Assembly: GCA_000231825.2 (NCBI GenBank)
Contig: JH720294.1
Span: forward strand, 1,880,608-1,918,123
DNA: 37,516 bases
Direction: 5' to 3'
Source: Tetrahymena elliotti 4EA
Lineage: Eukaryota; Ciliophora; Oligohymenophorea; Hymenostomatida; Tetrahymenidae
In this document: positions 22,395 through 36,200 of the stretch, piece by piece
How the letters are laid out: every line of letters begins with the position of its first letter
Numbering within the stretch: the first letter of the stretch is position 1
Notes under the pieces: model-generated
What the model was told of the DNA's origin: nothing
What the model saw: the letters and a program-made list of their open reading frames with translations, nothing else
Databases searched by the model: none
Translations under genes and position numbers: made by a program

Positions 22395-25300
22395 TCAAAT
22401 GGGGCTGAGAGCCATTTTGATATATTAATTAATGATTTGTATATAAGGATCAGCATCTTTTAATTGAAAGTGGAAAGTTTTAGTATCTCCTAGTATTATT
22501 GTTATTCTATTTGAAGATTGTTTTCCAAATTTGATAATCTCACTTAATTTAAATTAGTCAATTATATCTTTTGACTGTTTTTCTAAAACTAGGATTTCAA
22601 AAGGCTTTATTGCCACAATAGCTTCTTCTACTGTGCTAATTTAAGACAGAGAGCTTCTCTGATATGAGTCAGATGTATAAAAATGGCACTCAAATTAATG
22701 AGACATAAAGAGAAAACTATGCTTTTTTATATTATTTAAGAAAAGAGTTCTGGCCTGTGAAGAGTCACATGAAGGTATCTTATTACTAAGTGAAAGAGCA
22801 GCAGTTTACCAGTTGGTTAATAGAGATTCTGATTTTTCATTAACAGGAATGTATTCGTTAAGTTTAAGCTTCACACTTTTGAGAATTTTGATAGCTTCTT
22901 CTATGCTATTATAATCATTAATTAATTTGAGGAGTGCTAATCTCACAACTACATTATCTTATAAAACAAATCTTCCATTAAGATAATCTTAACAACAATG
23001 TGCATAATACATGAATATGGAATCTATGTCGTATTTATTGAATTTAAAGAAATTCTTTATTTTAAATATTATTTTTGCAGAAAAGCCTTATTTTAATTTT
23101 TTTCTTTTAATTAATTCTTTTTCATGTTCCCAACAACTGTAAATATCCATTATTTTTTCATCATCACCTAAAATATTCTCTTCAATAGTCACTTTGTTAT
23201 TTTCATCCTAGCAATCAAAATTCTCAATAGTAATTTACTCAATAAGACAATAATTTCTTTAATTAGTTTCAATTTCCAACTCTCTTAAAACTAAAGAAAT
23301 AGCACTACTAATATCAGTATAGCTTTCCACTGCAATAAATATGCAACGATTTATATAAATATGAATAGGAACCATAATACTCTTTCTATTCTCAATCATT
23401 TATATTTCCTATTTCGCTGGCAAATAAACCCTATTATTTCATATTAAATATTTTTTATGAATTGTATTATTTTATTAATTAAAATATTTTCTATTCAATT
23501 TATTCAATTGAATGATTAAATAATTATTTAATTTAGTCATTATTCTTTAAAGAATAAAAATTTTAATACTGAAAAAATTTTGAAGAAAAAATAAATCTTT
23601 ATTTTGAAAATTTACCTTGGTGATTAGAAGCATTTTCTAATTCTTGTGAAAATGAATTTACATCTTTGTTTGTTAATTTCATCTTTTTCAGTTAAATTTA
23701 GATTGTAGAAACAGTTTAGAAGGGGATATATAGTTGTTGAGCTGGTGCTTATAAAGCTAGAGTAAATTGCCATTAATGAATAGTATTTTTTTTTTAAATT
23801 GACATCATCAGTTTGTAATTGTTTTGCAATTTATAAGAATACTTCATCTTACAAAGAGCTATCTTGATCAAAGCATAATTCTAAGAGCTTGTAAGCTTAA
23901 CTCTATTCATTTTTAAACAAAATTAAAATAAAATCTTAAATTTAATAAATAAATTAATTACTCTTGAGTCTCTTTTGGATTTCAGGACTTCTGCATATTT
24001 TAGTATTCTTGTGAATGCCTTTAAAGCAAGAGGTTCTAGCAGGGGTGATATATTAGTTAAAGGTTTTTTTAATGGCTCTTTTTGATGATAACCTTATTTC
24101 TCAAAAGGAATAGTCCTTCCCCAGGTACTTCTTTTTTTATATATGTCTTTACAGAACTAAATATAGTTATTTTCTAATATTCTTTATTTCAGAGATTCTT
24201 GTAAGTTTTGCATGTTAAACATACAGTCTTATGATAGATAAACTTTATCAATATTAACTTATCCTTGTTATTCTTCAGGTGTTAATCTATTTTTACATTC
24301 AAAAAATCATGATCAAATCAAACATTTTTTTTTAAAATAGAATTTCATTAAAAAATTAGATTTCTTTTAAATTAAAATAGAACTCAGTATTAAATTTGTC
24401 TCAAAAAATTAAAATAAATTTTAAATTAAGTTTAAATATTATGAAGTCAAGTAAATGTTTGACAAAAATTACTCTGGGTTGAGATAATTATCAATAATTG
24501 AGATTTCTTTATCATCTTAGTCTTCATCATAGACACCACTAGATTAAAGATTTTTTTGGTCCATTTTCTTTTAATTAATTATGTTTGTCATTCTATGAGC
24601 AAGTGTGCCTCTTTTGAGATTTTCATGGATTATTTTATCATGGTTTGGAATCTAATCAACAAATGAAATATTGAGTGATTAGTTTAATGAGTCCATTTAA
24701 AACGAATTATTATCTTCATTTGATTTCTTTTCAGTTGAGTATTCATTAGAATTCTCTGTATTCATAGTCATTTCTTTAGTAGTGTCAGGACTAACACACA
24801 TTTCCATTCCTTGAGACTGATATTATTAAATTTACACTTATTATTTTCCTTCTTGCTCTCTCTTTTTCTTTTCTTACTTTAAAAATTCGTTTTGTTAAAT
24901 ATCTGTTTCTCTCTACAACTTATCCTCTATTTACTTTTTCTTCAAATGAATTTTAGCTTTGTATTTATTGAAGTTTTTCTTCTTCATATGATAATCAAAT
25001 AGCCTCATCATCAAAGCTAAACTCTTTTTCTTTCTTTCCTATCTTAGCTATTCTATTATCAATTCCTTCCAGATTCCATATGCAATTTTCTTAAAAAGTT
25101 TAGTCTTGATAACTTTGATCTTAAATACAGAAACCTTCATACACAGGAACTTCTTTCTTTAAATTTTAGTTTTATAAATAGCAGCTAATCTTCTAAAGCA
25201 CTTAACAATCTTAGATATCTTTTTCAAATTAACAATAGTGTATTTTTTGAATTTAAAAACTTTAAATTAATGCTGAATCATTTTAGCAAAGTCATTTTTC

Positions 25301-28300
25301 TTTTAAAACCAGACATGCAATAACTCATCTAATTCTTTACCAACATCATCCTTAGTAAATATCTTAGTTTTACCATAGAGTAGCTTTTTCTTATCAACAC
25401 TAGGCAAAAGCTAAGTTATTATTTCCTCACTTATTTAATTAAAATTAGCTTTCTAATCTATTTATTTCTTCAGTGATATTCCTCTGTATTTTTTAACCAT
25501 ATCTCCATACTAAGTGTATAAATCTTAAAAGTTTTTTCTGTTTTTTAAAAAAAAAATATTAATTAGAATAATAGGTTATGTTATCAGTAAATATTTCATC
25601 TCCATTATTTATATTTGCTTTTCTGATATTAGATCAAATAGTTAAATCATTTTTCATAACTAAAAAATTGATTATTTAATTTTTTATTTGATTTGTTAAT
25701 AATTTAAAACTAAAACTAACTTGATAATTATTTAGCTTGATGAATAGCCATTAATTAATTTGTAAAAAACTAAACTTTTATATGACAATAATACAGTTGC
25801 TCGTACTAGGAAAATCAATGAAATAAAAAATATGCTGAATAGAAAATTACCTGTATGGAAATCCTTCCTTTCTAACATAAATTGCTTCAAGAACTCCCAA
25901 ATATCTAATTTAAATGAAAGCATAGCCTTATAAAAAGTAGTCTTTTTTTTTAATTTCATTTGGTTTGATGCATCTTATAAAATGGCAATTAGCATTCATC
26001 AATTCATCCATAAGCTATTTCATTTAAAATCTAAACTTTGCTCCTAGAAATTTATCATTTTTAGATGGTTTTTTAGGCTAACTAATAATTGCCTGTTTTG
26101 ATTTAACTTCTTCTCCAACTAATCCTATTAAAATAGATAAATAATTTTAATTATGATTTATTTTTGAAGAAAAATACCTAAAAATATATCTCCAAGCAAA
26201 TCATTAGTGGATGAAAGAACAGTATCAATAATGTCTTAGCTAATTTCTGCTTTATTTTTTGTTCTAAAATTAGTAATGCAATATTCTACATTTTTAGCTG
26301 TGTGTTTGATCACGAATGAATCCTTTATTTTAAAAAATATATTTTATTAAATTTAATTTTAATGATTTCCTTACAGCACTCTATTTGTTTAGAATAAAAA
26401 ATTAACAAGATTTATGGGTTGTGCATATTTTTTAAAACAATTGTTAATCAGTTGAGGAACCTAGAGAAGAACTCTCATCTAGAAGATCAAATATTCCTTT
26501 TGGATATTTATCCATCAAATCAATAACTTCTTAATTATCAGTATAGCTTAATTATCCTATAAATTCTTTCAATCCTTCATTAATGAATTCTTATTCTTCA
26601 GATTTAAAAACATATGAAATGTATAACTATTAAAGCTTCTCATTTGTATAATTGATACACAGCTATTCGAAACTGTTTACTTTAAAAACTTCAAAACCAA
26701 AAATATCAAGTAAACCTATTGAAAGGCATGTCTCTTGAAGTTGTTTTTCAGATAAATCTGAAGGAAGAATAGTTAAATTCAATCTTTTAACTAGCCATGT
26801 AAAAAGATTATCATACAAAGTTCTAGCTAAACTGTCTCTATTAGCATAAATATCCTATTCATTTAATGGGGATTCAGTAATATCATTACCAACCTTACGT
26901 CTTTTAATAAGCAAACATCTCTCCACAATATTATATTATATATCAAGTAGTTCTGCTACTTTTTTACAAAAATCAACTCCAATAATAGTGCAAGGCTTTG
27001 AATCAGTAAGTGTTGTTTTATCAAATCTCATATTTCCCATAAGTAAAATAGCACTTAAAATCCTCCAAATTGTATTTTTTTCATGCTATGTAAAATTCAT
27101 ACTAGAAAATGATTCTTAAACTTCATTATACAGTTCATAATCATCTATTGTATTCACTTCATAGCATCCACCATCTTTCAAGTATAAAAATTATTCAGGA
27201 TCATATGGTAGCCCATTATTTGCATCAACCAATCCCAGTTTTTTCTTATCACCAGAAGAGCATCCTTTCAACAAGTGATAAAATATATGGTAGTTTCTTT
27301 CATCTTTTTTAATAAAATTAATTATTAAAATTTTATGTAAAAATCATTGATAAATCTTTAATTTGAAATCTTAAAGCAAAAGCATTTAAAATGAGAATCG
27401 TTAGCTTTTTTCTTTTATTTGATATAAAAATTAACAACTAAAATTTAATCAGAAAGGACAACAGAATAGTTATTAAATAGTTTGAGAAAGTCAATGTAAA
27501 TAATTATTTTTTTACTTTAGCCTTAGACTGTAACTCTGCTTTTTTCAAGTAAATAATTAGTAATGCATGCACCCTAGATTTTATGAGATTTTTTATCCAC
27601 AAGAATGCTAACATATTTACCAAATCTACTAGAATTATCATTTCTGACAGTTTTAGCATTACCGAATGCTTCTAGTATAGGATTACAGCTTAATATTTTA
27701 TCTTCAATAGAGGATTCTATAAATAAACAAATAGTAGTAAATAAATAAATAGTGGTAGGAATAATTTGTTATTAAATTTTAATTATGTAGAACGAATGAA
27801 TGAAGAATGCCTTTAATTTACATCACAATTTCTTTCTAAAATTGCAGAGTTAATCAAATGTAAATTGTAATTAAAGACTTTATTAATTATTCATTCTCAT
27901 TTTCTACATATTCATTTTAGTTTATTAATTGCTGTTTTTTTAATTCTAATTTCAACATATTCTTTTAAAAATGATGTTTTACCTCCTTTGGAAATTCTGA
28001 GGACAGTATTTGAATCATGATGACTCATGGTTGTTAGGAATTTCATTGCTAGTTTTGCATTTTCTGTTTTTCCTGCACCAGATTCTCCACTAATAACAAT
28101 TGCTTAATTCTTCATATTCTCAAATAATTTGCTAAAAGCCTAACCAGCTACCGCATAAGTGTGAGGAGGAGTCTCTCTTTAATCAATATAACCCTTAGAA
28201 ATAAGCTCATTTTAATATGTAAGTAAAAGCTATTCATTCATAGCACTTTCTATATACTTATATGGATTCATCACAATTAATGTCGGTCCTATGTAAGTAT

Positions 28301-28631
28301 AAATGATATCTTTAGAGTACCTCAATTCCAAATTATTTATAATTTCTGCTTCATTTAGGTTATCCATTCTTACCATATCTGAAAAACCTGTCTCAGGTGA
28401 CTAATTTACTTAATATACTTTTTCCACGCTTACTTCATCAGGAATAGCCTCATTATCTTCTTTTTTTGTTAACTTTACTAATGTTTTATCTTTATTTATA
28501 TCTATAATAGTTGCTTTCATAAACACTTTCTTTGTCTCAGGTTCTTCCTTTCCAACTTCTATCCAAGCTGGAGTATCTGGAACCATCCAAGTGGTATTTA
28601 CCTTATTTTTTTGATTAGGTTTATTCGCCAT
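22395..28631 (-). CDS. Unconventional myosin with MyTH4-FERM tail
   Basis: Nine exons thread without a gap: 28631-27983, 27716-27516, 27303-26375, 26322-26178, 26124-25851, 25537-24473, 24286-23962, 23902-23616 and 23430-22395. They total 4911 nt and 1636 residues; all introns are GT-AG (52-313 nt) and phases agree. The motor has a P-loop GESGAGKT (about 175-183), switch [11 protein letters not shown], switch II DIFGFE (about 483), an actin-side FIRCIKPNE (about 695) and RYLGVLEAI. The converter ends near [13 protein letters not shown] basic neck with weak IQ-like helices and a charged coiled-coil stretch follow. MyTH4 spans roughly 1090-1290 (LQDEVFLQIAKQL). The FERM region, from YLPAKQEI, spans 1291-1636. 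Motor active-site motifs are intact. MyTH4-FERM myosins bind membranes, microtubules or adhesion proteins, and ciliate (class XX-type) myosins carry such tails. Which family member this is cannot be told. Confidence 0.93.
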
Positions 28632-30382
28632 ATGGTTTAAACTATAAATTATTTGTCCTTTGAAATAAAACTCTACCCCAGTCTATTTATTACACTAATT
28701 TGCAAGTAGTTTATATTCTTTAAAATTATTTGATGTTAATAAATATCTTTGCAAAATTATAATAAATAGTATTAATATTATCATCTTGCACAATTTTTTA
28801 ATTATTCTTAAAAGCACACTGTAAATAAATACAAGTCATTGTAATTAAGACTCTGCTTTTATGATATTTTTTGTTGAGCTTTTTTACCTGACGCTTTCAC
28901 ACCCATTAATTTTAGTTATCTAATTTACATCAATCTATGAATTCTTATCAAACACTATTCAATTTTTTACTATATTATATTTTAGTTTTTGTTCATAAAT
29001 ATAAAAATGGAATATTAAAAATACTAATTCTTATTTTAACAACTAATTTCCTACATTTCTTTATTGTTGTTTTTTGAAATAAAATTTTTATTCTAGAAAT
29101 CAATATCATTTGGCATATTTAATATAAATTTTTACTTTCATTCATTTAATTTTAAAAAAATTAATTAATAATAATTATTTTAAAATCAGATAGCACCAAA
29201 ACAATCAAAAATAAGCATAAAATAATAATGTTTTACAAATAAATCAAAATATTTAAAATTTTATAGGAGTAACTACCTCATTTACTATAAATTACCATAA
29301 TATACCAATTAGAGCCCGGCCCTAAATTTCAAAATTGGATCTGTTTGATTTTTCTAAAAAAATTTTTATAATTATTTTTCAACAATTTTAATAAATAAAG
29401 AACTTTTAATAGGACATTAAAAGAAATTTATTTTTTTATTTATTTTAAATTTATAATTTTTTGCTTGACTAAAAATAGGAAAAAGTAAAAATTTTGTATC
29501 AGTTTATTTGTTAATTTTTTATGAAGATTAGTAAATAGTAAATGAATCTTAATTAAGCATTACATTTATTAAAAAGAATAAATATAATTTTAATTTATTT
29601 TCTATGCATCAACAAAGTAAAACAAAAACAAAAGTAAAAAAAATCATTATTATAATTTTGTACTAGATATTAAAATACATATAATCTTAAGAACACTATT
29701 ATTGTCTAAATAGGGTTCAAGTTTAAGAAAATATTAATAAATTATTTTCAAATGAGATAACAATAATTATTAGAAAATAACAGGTTAACCAATTCATCTA
29801 TTTCTTTTTCTGTTAAAAAATTTAATCATTTACTTACTAATTATTGGAATTAATTATCTTTTTTTGCTAAAAAGAGTCTACTTGTCCATCATAAGATAAA
29901 TTTAAATACCATTAATGAAGTAATGTTAGTGTAATAATTGCTAAATTTATTTTTTAATTGATTTAAAGAAATATTTTAAATTGCTTACATTTTTCATTTT
30001 CATTTTTTTCTTTTTGTTTGATCAAAAAAATAATAATAAAATTAAAAAGGTATCTTCTTTATCTAAAAATAATTTTTGATGTTTTTATTAAGGTTTAGTT
30101 TTGATGAATAACCAACCATCTTTCAAAATATCTAAAATTATTAAAAGATATAATTTCAATATTCCTAATTTAGATTTATTCTTTTAATTTTCTTGAATAT
30201 TTCTTGAATAATAAAATGACTTAATTAGCATTTTTTATAAGTGTCTACATATTATTAAATTTACTTACATCTCTGAAATTACTCAAATTTATTAATTTTA
30301 ATAAATTAATTGTAATATAGCCAATTTGAATCATGCATTTCTCACTAATTTTAACACTAATTTCTAATAACTATAAAACCAT
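28632..30382. other. Upstream region of the myosin gene; no gene recognised
   Basis: AT-rich. It must hold the myosin promoter, but no motif can be assigned. A striking G+C-rich near-palindrome lies at 29305-29338. Minus-strand frames at about 29720-30260 include a fragment (WYLNLSYDGQ) that could be an eroded leucine-rich repeat, but this is too weak to call a gene. Confidence 0.4.
29305..29338. repeat. G+C-rich near-palindrome
   Basis: TAGAGC-CCG-GCCCTA (29310-29324) is an inverted repeat with one mismatch. It is enclosed by CCAATT (29305-29310) and its complement AATTGG (29333-29338). Nine consecutive G/C bases (29314-29322) are exceptional in this window. It could be the end of a transposon or a MITE remnant. 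Confidence 0.5.
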
Positions 30383-31700
30383 GTTTAAACTCTTTCAAAT
30401 TATCCAAACTTTAAAAATGTCAGAAAGAGATTAGTAAAAAACCTGTTTTCAAAGATAGAGTAGATATACTTGTAATTTATATTGTAATTCTTGCTATTAT
30501 TTTTTAGATTGGAATGGATATCTTATGTAATGTTTTATTCACCAGATAAATATTTATTTTTTCCTAATAAATAAAAGCTTAACTTAAAGAATAAGAAAAG
30601 ATGTTTACACTAAGATTTTGAGAATTTATTGTTGTTAGTTTAACAATCCAGATAGCAATACTGGTAGTTTAACTACTAAACTTCAGTAATATTGGTAATT
30701 TATCAACTAAAAAACATCTAGTATTTTACCTACTTATATATATCTCTAATTTCTCATTTTTGCTGTTTGTGTTGCTTTAGGAATTACATATTCTTGGTAA
30801 ATCACTTTATTTGAGTTGCTGCAACTCCTCTTAAGATAATTTGTGCTTAATTTTATGCTAAATTTATATAAGGATACAGCCAAAGCTCTAATTTAACCAA
30901 CAAATAGGCTGGATGAGACCTAAATAAATAAAAAACAAGCCTATAATAAAAATTTTCCCCAGTTTCTATCTAAAATGAGCAGAATCTCTTAGGAAACATA
31001 GAATTGAGAAATGTTTCTTTTAAATATCGATCTTGTGAACAATATGTTATCAAGAATTTACCTTTAAAAATAAAAGCCCGTTAAAATATTGCTTTTTTGG
31101 GCCAAGTGGATCAGGAAAATCTTCTTTATTACTTCATTTTTACACAAATTATGAGGGAGATATTTTTGTAAATTGTAAAATTAGAAAAAATTCTATAATT
31201 TGACAGCCTACCATCTAAATTTCGAAGATTTTAGCTAAAAAGCCTATCCTATTTAATGCCACTATTGAAGAAAATATTAAATAAAACTCTAAAAATGTTA
31301 CTTAAGGAGATACAAATTAAGCTGCTAATAAAGCAAGCACTTTAAATTTCATTGAAGAAAATTATGAACTTAATGCCAAAAGAATAAAATAAATTTGAAA
31401 AATCCTAAGAGTTAGAAAAAGAAAAACTAGTTGAAGGTTTCCAGAGAAAAGTTGGATTGAAGGGAAGCTATTTTCAGGTAGCTAATAGTAAAGGATAGCA
31501 ATAGCTAGGGTTATTATTAAAAATCCAAATATTCTACTTCTTTGATGTAGTTACAAGTGCTTTGGATCCTAAAAATGAAATAATCATTTATGAAACCTTA
31601 GATAAACTAATGAAATGAAAGAGCTCTATCAGTATAGCACATAGCTTATCTACTAACAAAGATAGTGATAGTAAATTAGTAAAGGAAAGTACATATTAAA
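30383..31700 (+). pseudogene. Decayed second half of an ABCB-type transporter
   Basis: This is a broken paralogue of the second half of the transporter at 33225. Transmembrane-domain pieces come first (IVILAIIFQIG, then an LFTR exon end at about 30550). The nucleotide-binding domain follows: [24 protein letters not shown] (Walker A, about 31102-31137), [33 protein letters not shown] and SIAHSLST. Frameshifts occur just before Walker A and around the signature, where LSGGQ is lost. Walker B's DEA is DVV, the Q-loop Gln is replaced, and several TGAs interrupt. No first half is seen, so it arose from a partial duplication or lost its front. It lies in the same orientation, 1.5 kb upstream of the intact gene. 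It cannot make a working transporter. Confidence 0.88.
30657..30718 (+). repeat. 31-bp imperfect tandem duplication in the ABC pseudogene
   Basis: AATACTGGTAGTTTAACTAC (start of unit 30657-30687) is repeated as AATATTGGTAATTTATCAAC (start of unit 30688-30718). The intact paralogue has this segment only once (PGNLSTKLQ near 36098-36124), so the duplication arose in the pseudogene. Confidence 0.65.
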
Positions 31701-33224
31701 TAACTAATAGATAAAAAAGAATATTAATACAGATTAGTTACTTGTTGAAAAATTATTTCTTAAGAAATACATATTTGTTTTTATCTAAAATAGTAATATT
31801 AAAATATTCCAGCTAATTTCTTTTTGAATAAAAATATTTTTTTAGCAAAGCCATCTTTCTATAATAATAAATTTATCCATATTGAATTATTTTCATTTTT
31901 TTGTTCATGAGTAGACACATTATTAAGAATATTAAATTAATTACCTACTTATTTAATATATTTAAATTATTTTGTCTATTCCATGCATTTATAATATTTC
32001 TTCCATTTAAAAGATTTCATCAATGTGTACAAGAATTTCTTTTACTTTTTAAATTTGGTGTTAGCGAAAATAATTTTTTTATCTCCTGAATGGTTTTTAA
32101 ATGTAAAAGTTTGAAAAAATTTGTAAAAACTAAGAGAAAAAATTTAGCTAGTTTTATAGTGTAATTTGATTAATACACTAGAAAGAACTTTAAACTATTC
32201 AAATATCAAAAATAACTTTTTAAATGATCATTTTTATCTACACAAATTTCTAGCTAACTAATTTATTATTAATTTCTTTGAAAGATTTTTTTATTAGAAA
32301 TTCACAGAAAATTTTATTCCTTCAATTAGATATTCTTTTTCTAAAATTTTTATAATTTTAATTTTATGATGCTATTATTCATATACAAAGAAAATTATCA
32401 ATTTAGTCCCCACTCTCATTTTTAGATCATTGGTGTTTAAAAATACTAATATGTGATGGGTAATTTTTATTAAAAAATAGTGTAAAGTAATATCTAAATT
32501 CTTTATTTATAATATATGTTTAATTGTTAAATTATGTTTTTGCTTTGTATTTTTATTTTCTAAAACTTGATAAAAACAAATTGAGTAATCTTTAAGATAG
32601 AAATAGTTAGAAATTATGCTATCTAAATTTGTTAAACAACTTAAATTTTAAATAAATTTGGTTTTTTATTAATTTTTATTTGTCTTTCGAAATTTTTTCG
32701 AAATTTTCTAGAAATCATGTTTGATTTTTATATAGATTTAATTCTTGATATTTTATTTTTTTATTTTATTAAATTACAAAAGTCTTTTATTTTTTTTACA
32801 TATTCTAAAGTAAAGAAGATGATTTTATATTAATTTACGATAAGTATCATGTCAAAATATACTTTCAAATTTTACTTTAATTAATACAAAGAATCTATTA
32901 CTTTTGTTTTGATTAATCAAATCTATTGGAATCTAATTAAATCAAAAGTAAAAGAATTTGTTATTATTTACCTTATAACTAAATCGCCACTTTTTAATTA
33001 AATAATTCTTACAACATTTAAAACTAAAATTTTATTAAAATATAATAGATAACCAGTTTACAAGCTCGAGACTCGAAATATTATTTTCATGTTATGCTTC
33101 ATTTTATTTATGCTAACTTTGAAAATTATTTAAAATCCTTAAATAAATTGTTTGTTTAAAATTAGGATTTTCTAATAATAAAAAATAAAATAATCAAAAA
33201 ATTAATAAATAAAAATTTAAAAAA
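31701..33224. other. Intergenic, upstream of the ABC transporter gene
   Basis: AT-rich with no recognisable coding motif. The transporter's start codon follows an A-rich leader (TTTAAAAAAATG), typical of the genes here. Confidence 0.45.
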
Positions 33225-36200
33225 ATGAAAGAAAACTTAGAACCAGTTGGTTTCTTTTAACTTTTCAAATTTGCATCTAAACTAGATGTGATTTTAATGG
33301 TACTGGGTACTATTGCTGCTATGGTTAATGGAGTTCTTTAACCCTTAATGTCTTAAATAATTGGTAAAACAACAAATTAATTTAGCTCTAATCAAGATTA
33401 ATCCGAAGTTGTTGAAAATGCTAAAACACAATGCTTTTATATGATAGGTGCTGGCTGTATTTCCTTCATATGCAGTTGGGTATAAACATTCTTTAATTTA
33501 TTAAATTATTTTATCTTAATATTTATTATTTTAAAAATAAAATAATCAGATTTAAATGGCTTGTTGGATGATTTCTGGTGAAAGATAAGCTATAGAATGT
33601 AGAAAACAATATTTTAATGCCATCATAAGATAAGAAATAGGATGGTTTGATATGCAAAATCCAAATGAGTTAACAAGCAAGATCTCTCAAGATTGCTTTT
33701 TTATTTAAGGTGCAATTGGAGAAAAAGTTCCTACATTTTTAATGGCCATATTCATTTGTTTAGGTGGTCTTGGAGTTGGGTATTATAATGGTTGGTAAAT
33801 GTCTCTAGTTACTACAGCTGCCGTTCCTGCTATTTTAATGGGCGGATTCATCATAGCTACAGTTCTATAATAGAGTTCTATTAAAACCTCTGAAGCTTAT
33901 CTTCATGCAAGCGCTTTTGCTGAACAAAGCCTCAACTCAATCAAAACAGTCAAATCATTAACTGGAGAAAACTTTGAAATACAAAACTATTCTTAAGGCC
34001 TTTTAGTTTCATTTAAAATTGCTACAAAGTATGCAGTTTGGGCAGGTTTTGGATTAGGAATGTCATTTTTAACTCTTTATTTGGATTATGCTCTGTGCTT
34101 TTGGTACGGTTCTAAATTAATGGAAGATGAAACTATTAACCATAACTTTAATCGAAATTATAATTAAGGTGACATTCAAACGATTTTCTTTGCAATTTAA
34201 ATTGGTAATTCATACTCTTATTTCTTTTTTCTTTTTAATATTTTAATTTTTAATAATAAAAGCTGGGTTTTCTCTTGGTTAGGCTGCTCCTTGTCTAAAA
34301 AATTTTTCTCTTGGAAAATAAGCTGCTGCAAAGATATTTAACTTAATAAATAGAACTCCATTAATTAAGAATTGTGAAAATCCAAAAACAATAAAAGAAT
34401 TATAAGGACATATCATTTTGAAAGATGTTAATTTTTCTTATCCTTCTAAAAAAGATATTAAAGTTCATAACAATCTCTCTCTTGAAATATTACCAAATTA
34501 GAAAACTGCTCTTGTTGGAGAATCAGGCTGTGGAAAATCCACTGTTATGTAGCTAATAGAGCGTTTTTATGATCCTGATTGTGGATCAGTTACAATAGAT
34601 GGTCATGACATCAAAGAACTTGATTTAATTTGGCTTAGAAAACATATTGGGTAATTATTTAATTTAATTTAAAAAAATCTATGTTGTTTAAAAATTAATT
34701 CATTTTTTATAGATATGTAGGTTAAGAACCTGTTTTATATGCTACGACTATCAGAGAAAATTTGAAATTTGGTAAAGAAGATGCAACTGAAGAAGAAATG
34801 ATTGCCGCTTTAAGATAGGCTGAGGCATGGGAATTTATTTCATAACTTGATGATAAATTAGACACATTTGTTGGAAATTTAGGAAGTCAATTTTCTGGAG
34901 GATAAAAGCAAAGAATATGTATAGCTAGAGCCATCTTAAAGAATCCTCAAATACTTTTACTTGATGAATCTACAAGTGCTTTAGATAGAAAAAATGAAGC
35001 TGCTATTCAAGCAACTCTAGATGAAGTATCAAAGGGAAGGACAACTATTGTTATTGCTCATAGACTTTCAACAGTAAAAAATGCAGACAGAATATTAGTG
35101 ATTGAAAAGGGATAACTTATTGAGTAAGGCAATTACAATTCTTTAATTAATGCTGGGGGAAAATTTGAGGCTTTAGCAAAAAATTAAATTCAAAAAGAAT
35201 AAGAAGATAATTCTGATCAAAACGAAGGATCTGAAGGAGGGAAAGAAGATATGAAAAATGAAAGTGAAAAAATATAAAAAACCACTAATTAATTGTAAAA
35301 TTAAATACAAAATACTCTAGAAGAAAGCACAAATAGATTGCAAAGATAAATTCCTTAAGATTTGTAAGAAAATCAATAACTAAAGTAAAAAATTGAATAA
35401 GCTAGTGATATAAAATAAAAAAATTCTAAAGAGGAAAAGTCAACAGAAACAAAGGAAAAATTTAAATTAAGTAATTTTCAAATAGTCAAGAAACTGATTG
35501 AAATTAACAAACCAGAAATTAATTATTTATATGCTGGATTATTAGTTTCTTTCATAAATGGTGCTTCTTGGCCAATAAGTGGTTTACTTTTAGGTGAATA
35601 TTTTGATGTATTACTTTTTCCTGAAAAATCTGATTTTAGAGAAAGAGCTGATTTGCTTTCAATTTACTATGTCATTCTTGCTATTGTATGTCAAATAGGC
35701 TATTTATTGTAAAATATATTCTTCACTAGGTATTTAATTATATTTCTCTTTTAAATAAAAAACCTAATACAGATTCTCATAAATGAATACTATCTCCCCT
35801 CATCTAGTCTTCAAAATTTTTTAACTTTATATTCCATAATTTTAGTGAAAATTTTTTTTTTATTGATATTAATAATTTCTTAAATATGGTTTAATATTAG
35901 TTCTAAAATAAAACAACAATTTTTGGTGTTATTTAATCAAGTTATGGAGAGGATTAAGGTAATGAAATAACATTTTATTAAATATTTTTTAATTAAAAAG
36001 AGTTGGTGAAGGATTAACTTTAAGAATGAGAAAAGAAGTTTACACAAAATTACTTAAGATGCCCTGCTCTTGGTTTGATTAACCTGATAATAATCCTGGT
36101 AATTTAAGCACTAAGCTGTAGCAGGATGCCTAATATGTAAATTAGATCACCTCAAGTATTATTCCTACTTAAATTTAGAATTTATCATGTATGGCAGTCG

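Noticed and set aside
25732..25959. 75-codon minus-strand frame
   Set aside because: Out-of-frame reading that starts in myosin exon 5 and runs into the 313-nt intron.
27109..27312. Plus-strand His/Leu-rich frame
   Set aside because: Antisense of myosin motor exon 3.
29720..30260. Possible eroded LRR or coding remnant on the minus strand
   Set aside because: Only one short stretch resembles a repeat, and no 90-nt exon frame with splice sites could be threaded.
31901..32089. 62-codon plus-strand Phe/Leu/Ile-rich frame
   Set aside because: Composition is that of AT-rich noise, with no motif or paralogue.
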